Below are positions 61,613 to 64,000 of a stretch of 64,000 bases of DNA, one piece after another. The stretch is from NCBI RefSeq assembly GCF_900104475.1, contig NZ_FNJR01000009.1, positions 81,697 to 145,696 on the forward strand, written 5' to 3'. Each line of letters starts with the position of its first letter. The first letter of the stretch is position 1. Under the pieces are notes generated by a model. That model was not told the origin of the DNA, ran no database searches, and was given only the letters and a program-made list of their open reading frames with translations. Origin of the DNA: Actinopolyspora xinjiangensis (GTDB lineage Bacteria > Actinomycetota > Actinomycetes > Mycobacteriales > Pseudonocardiaceae). The translations under genes were made by a program, and so were the position numbers.

Positions 61613-62948
61613 ACCCGGACGCCCCGAGGAAGGCAACGAAGAGCCCGACCAGCAGCGCGGCCCTGCCCCACACTCCGATCATCACGGCCTGCGCCGCCAG
61701 CGACTGGTACACGGTGTAGGGCTGGTCGGTGTTGATCAGGTACATCCAGCGGAAGAACCCCACCCCCATGGCGAGGTCGGCCAGCAGGTAGGCCACCAGC
61801 CACCCGGAGCGCACCGGCACGAGCACGAGGAACGGCAGCAGCCAGAGGGCGAACTGCGGGGAGTGCACCTTGTGCAGCAGCAGGAAGCCGCACAGCATCG
61901 CGGCCGAGACCGCCACCCACGGAAACGTCCCGCTTCGGGCGCGGTGACGCAGTCCCACCGCGCAGGCCAGCACGAACGAGCCGAGCACCAGGACCGGGGA
62001 GAGCACACCGACCAGGGCCTCGAACCGGTCCTGCTCCAGCGCGGGGCGCAGTCCCCAGTACCAGACCGAGTTGGTGGTCACGTCCACCGAACGTCGCAGC
62101 TGGAACCGGAACGAGGCGGCCCATCCCTCGGGGCCGATGAGGGCGAAGGGCAGGTTGACCAGCACGAACGTGCCCAGGGTGGTGGCGAGGACCGCGAGCG
62201 CGCCGCGCACGTCGAACCGGCCACCGCGCGTGCCGGAATCGTGGGAACCGGCAGCGTCACGGACACCGGCAGTGCCGCCGGTGAGCACGTACAGCACCAG
62301 CGGCAGCGCGAACATCGCGGGGTAGAGCTTGCAGGCGGCGCCGATGCCCAGCAGCACGGCAGCCTGCAGCGCTGGGCGTCGCGGTCCGGTGGCCCGGCCG
62401 CGGTGGACGGCGTAGACCGCCCCCACCGAGCACGCCACGGCGGCCAGGTCCCAGTTGTGGAAGGAGTAGAGCACCAGCGGTGGGCCGAGCGCCCACCACA
62501 GCGCCCGCCAGCGGCTCAGCTTTCCCAACCACCACGCGGTGAGCAGCCCGAACGGCGCCAGCAACAGCGCGGAGGCCACCAGGAACCCGGCGTCGGTCCG
62601 CACGAACAGCGAACCCAGCCAGATCAGCACTCCCAGCAGTACCGGGTACTCGACGACGTCGCCGTACAGCCCGCCGTCCTCGGTGATCCCCCCGGTGGCG
62701 TAGGGGAATCCCATGCGGTCGAGGTCACGCACGTCCCACAGGTGCTGCAGGTCCGAGTAGCAGACGTCGCGGAAGTTGCGCAGCGCGAGCTCCGGGCCCG
62801 ACACGCCGGACTCGTCGAACTCCGGGCCGGTGCAGCGGGCCTTGTTGGCGTAGCCGAGCAGCATGGTCAGCCCGGTCAGCACGCACAGCGCGGCCAGGGC
62901 CAGCGCGGACAGCCCGGACGTCCGCCCGGTCACCGCTCGGTCGCGCAC
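61539..62948 (-). CDS. GT87-family glycosyltransferase-like membrane protein
   Basis: 469 residues with about twelve helices. Shares the family layout with its neighbour: VCYSDLQHLWDVRDLDRMGF, EYPVLLGVLIWLGSLFV, GIGAACKLYPAMFALPLVL and HSPQFALWLLPFLVLVP. The two genes are homologous but converge, so they are paralogs rather than a direct tandem duplicate. Probably adds sugar to lipid-linked envelope polymers outside the membrane. The C-terminal 25 residues are hydrophilic and read antisense to the neighbour. Confidence 0.83.
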   Translation of the reverse strand: MRDRAVTGRTSGLSALALAALCVLTGLTMLLGYANKARCTGPEFDESGVSGPELALRNFRDVCYSDLQHLWDVRDLDRMGFPYATGGITEDGGLYGDVVEYPVLLGVLIWLGSLFVRTDAGFLVASALLLAPFGLLTAWWLGKLSRWRALWWALGPPLVLYSFHNWDLAAVACSVGAVYAVHRGRATGPRRPALQAAVLLGIGAACKLYPAMFALPLVLYVLTGGTAGVRDAAGSHDSGTRGGRFDVRGALAVLATTLGTFVLVNLPFALIGPEGWAASFRFQLRRSVDVTTNSVWYWGLRPALEQDRFEALVGVLSPVLVLGSFVLACAVGLRHRARSGTFPWVAVSAAMLCGFLLLHKVHSPQFALWLLPFLVLVPVRSGWLVAYLLADLAMGVGFFRWMYLINTDQPYTVYQSLAAQAVMIGVWGRAALLVGLFVAFLGASGFRFPGSSPAPETAPQRERGRTAGG

Positions 62949-63009
62949 TTGCCCTCCCGGATGAGGGTCGGGGTCGCGGTCCTTCCGGTCACGAGGCCCC
63001 GGCGGCGGT

Positions 63010-63031
63010 GGCGATTTCGCGAGAAATCGCC
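63010..63031 (-). terminator. Hairpin terminator after nfo
   Basis: GGCGATTT (63010-63017) and AAATCGCC (63024-63031) form an 8-bp stem around CGCGAG, 20 bases past the nfo stop. Part of the same sequence (GGCGATTTCGCGAGA) recurs on the minus strand near 21200 beside dispersed element copy 2. Confidence 0.65.
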
Positions 63032-63050
63032 GAGCGCCCGGGGCCGGGGG

Positions 63051-63809
63051 TCAACCGCGCAGGTAGGCGATGTCGGCGGCCTGCCCTTCCGGCGGTGTCT
63101 CCACGACCACGGGGGCGTCGGCGGTGGCACAGACTTCCCGCAGCACCTCGGGGTCGATCGTGCCGGAGCCGATGTTGGCGTGGCGGTCGCGCCAGGATCC
63201 GAAGGGATCCCTGGAGTCGTTGAGGTGCACCAGGTCGATCCGGCCGGTGATGGCACGAACCCGCTCCGCGATGCCCACCAGGTCCTCCCCCGCCGCGTAC
63301 GCGTGGCAGGTGTCCAGGCAGAACCCCGCGCCGAACTCCCCGACCGCGTCCCACAACCGGGCGAGGTCGTCGAAGCCGCGCGCCATGGCGTTGGCCCCGC
63401 CCGCCGTGTTCTCGATCAGCACCGGCACCTCGAAACCGCCCTCGGCGGCCTGGCGCTCGAAGAGCTTGCGCCAGTTGGCGACCCCCTCGGCCGGATCGTC
63501 GTCCTTGGTGACGTGGCCGCCGTGCACCACCACTCCCTCGGCACCGACGCGCGCGGCGGCGGCGGTCTGCGAGAGCACGGACTTGCGGGAGGGGATGCGG
63601 ACGCGGTTGTTCAGCGAGGCCACGTTGATCACGTAGGGCGAGTGGACGAAGACGCGCAGGTCGGACTCGCGGAGCCGTTCCTCCTGCGGATGCGGCTGCG
63701 GGGCCTTCCACCCCTGCGGATCGGACAGGAAGAACTGCACGACCTCGGCGCCGCGTTCGCTCGCGGCGGTCAGGGGATCGTCGTCACGAACGTGGGCACC
63801 GATCTGCAT
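63051..63809 (-). CDS. nfo: Endonuclease IV (AP endonuclease)
   Basis: 252 residues. TIM-barrel of the Nfo/EndoIV family with zinc ligands in QIGAHVRDDD, VFVHSPYVINVAS, VVVHGGHVTKDDD, LIENTAGGANAM, FCLDTCHAYAAG, VHLNDSRDPFGSWRDRHANI and VVVETPPEG. It cuts DNA at abasic sites for base-excision repair. Slightly shorter than the E. coli enzyme, which is usual for actinobacteria. Single gene; a terminator separates it from the GT87 gene downstream. Confidence 0.92.
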   Translation of the reverse strand: MQIGAHVRDDDPLTAASERGAEVVQFFLSDPQGWKAPQPHPQEERLRESDLRVFVHSPYVINVASLNNRVRIPSRKSVLSQTAAAARVGAEGVVVHGGHVTKDDDPAEGVANWRKLFERQAAEGGFEVPVLIENTAGGANAMARGFDDLARLWDAVGEFGAGFCLDTCHAYAAGEDLVGIAERVRAITGRIDLVHLNDSRDPFGSWRDRHANIGSGTIDPEVLREVCATADAPVVVETPPEGQAADIAYLRG

Positions 63810-63858
63810 GCCCCGAGCTTAGTAGGAGTGCCTCGGGCCGGTTCGCGTGGCGGTGCGG

Positions 63859-63957
63859 GTGGCGGAACCGCTCGCGCGGCTCGTGAGCGGGTCCGGAGAC
63901 ATCGAGTAGTTACCACACCACGTCTCCGGAGTCCTCGCGAGAGCGCACGCGGGAGCA
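63859..63957. repeat. Dispersed palindromic element, copy 3 (inverted)
   Basis: The reverse complement matches copies 1 and 2 over about 99 bp. Inner stem CCGGAGAC (63893-63900) with GTCTCCGG (63922-63929) equals copy 1; the outer stem is less perfect. Lies upstream of nfo. Confidence 0.75.
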
Positions 63958-64000
63958 TCAGCGGTCGGTCCCGCCGCGGGAGTGGTCGGAGTTCGACTCG

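Overview
The window is high-GC DNA with GTG and TTG starts and tight operons. It carries mycothiol synthase, a GlnR-type regulator, an RsiG-type anti-sigma factor, DUF397/XRE pairs, EspG and DUF3558 proteins. All of this points to an actinobacterium of the Pseudonocardiales (Saccharopolyspora/Actinopolyspora-like); the genus is an inference. From memory, much of the backbone follows the gene order of Mycobacterium tuberculosis Rv0807-Rv0823 (dusB, LCP, phoU, pst, mshD, glnR, lmeA, thioredoxin, sulfurtransferase, sseC, nitrobindin, pabC, DUF3073, purM, purF, sterol-carrier gene) and Rv0046-Rv0051 (ino1, padR, DUF5318, ponA, GT87).

1-5774 is an accessory region ending at a tRNA-Lys(UUU) gene. 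A 168-bp segment holding the last 20 codons of a tyrosine integrase plus the 3' end of tRNA-Lys occurs at 1113-1280 and again at 5569-5736, with one mismatch. I read this as two tandem, decayed integrative elements of the pSAM2/AICE kind. The left one keeps a Nudix gene and the C-terminal end of the integrase. The right one holds an A+T-rich island (a frameshifted secreted protein and a VanZ-like protein), a broken HTH-formylglycine-type fusion gene, a class IV aminotransferase and the tail of a GntR regulator.

5850-10481: EamA exporter, secreted Cu/Zn superoxide dismutase-like protein, dusB, a lipoprotein and a diguanylate cyclase. 10730-23401: cell-wall LCP ligase, phoU, an XRE regulator, the pstSCAB operon (PHO boxes precede pstS and phoU), mshD, an amino-acid permease and glnR. 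23774-29930: lmeA, a membrane thioredoxin, and a sulfur operon (DUF4395, thiosulfate sulfurtransferase, DUF1416) headed by a 23-codon cysteine-containing leader peptide; then a methyltransferase, a small membrane protein, nitrobindin and a membrane protein.

30360-42625: pabC, a Fur-family repressor, ygfZ, a BKACE-family protein with an altered metal site, the c-di-GMP-responsive anti-sigma rsiG, an asparaginase, DUF3073, a DUF4396 gene behind a CsoR-like operator, purM, purF, a sterol-carrier protein and a LuxR-type regulator. 43160-53561 is more variable: PRC-barrel, a type VII secretion-associated protein, a GH15 glycosidase coupled to a glucose-dehydrogenase-like enzyme, an XRE/DUF397 pair, then a cassette of EspG, a helical orphan, two DUF3558 lipoproteins and a PPE-like Gly-rich protein with no secretion machinery beside it.

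53672-64000 returns to conserved cell-envelope genes: ino1, padR, DUF5318, a class A penicillin-binding protein and two convergent, overlapping GT87 transferases, followed by endonuclease IV. A dispersed palindromic element of about 100 bp occurs three times (15.7, 21.3 and 63.9 kb) with compensatory changes in its inner stem.
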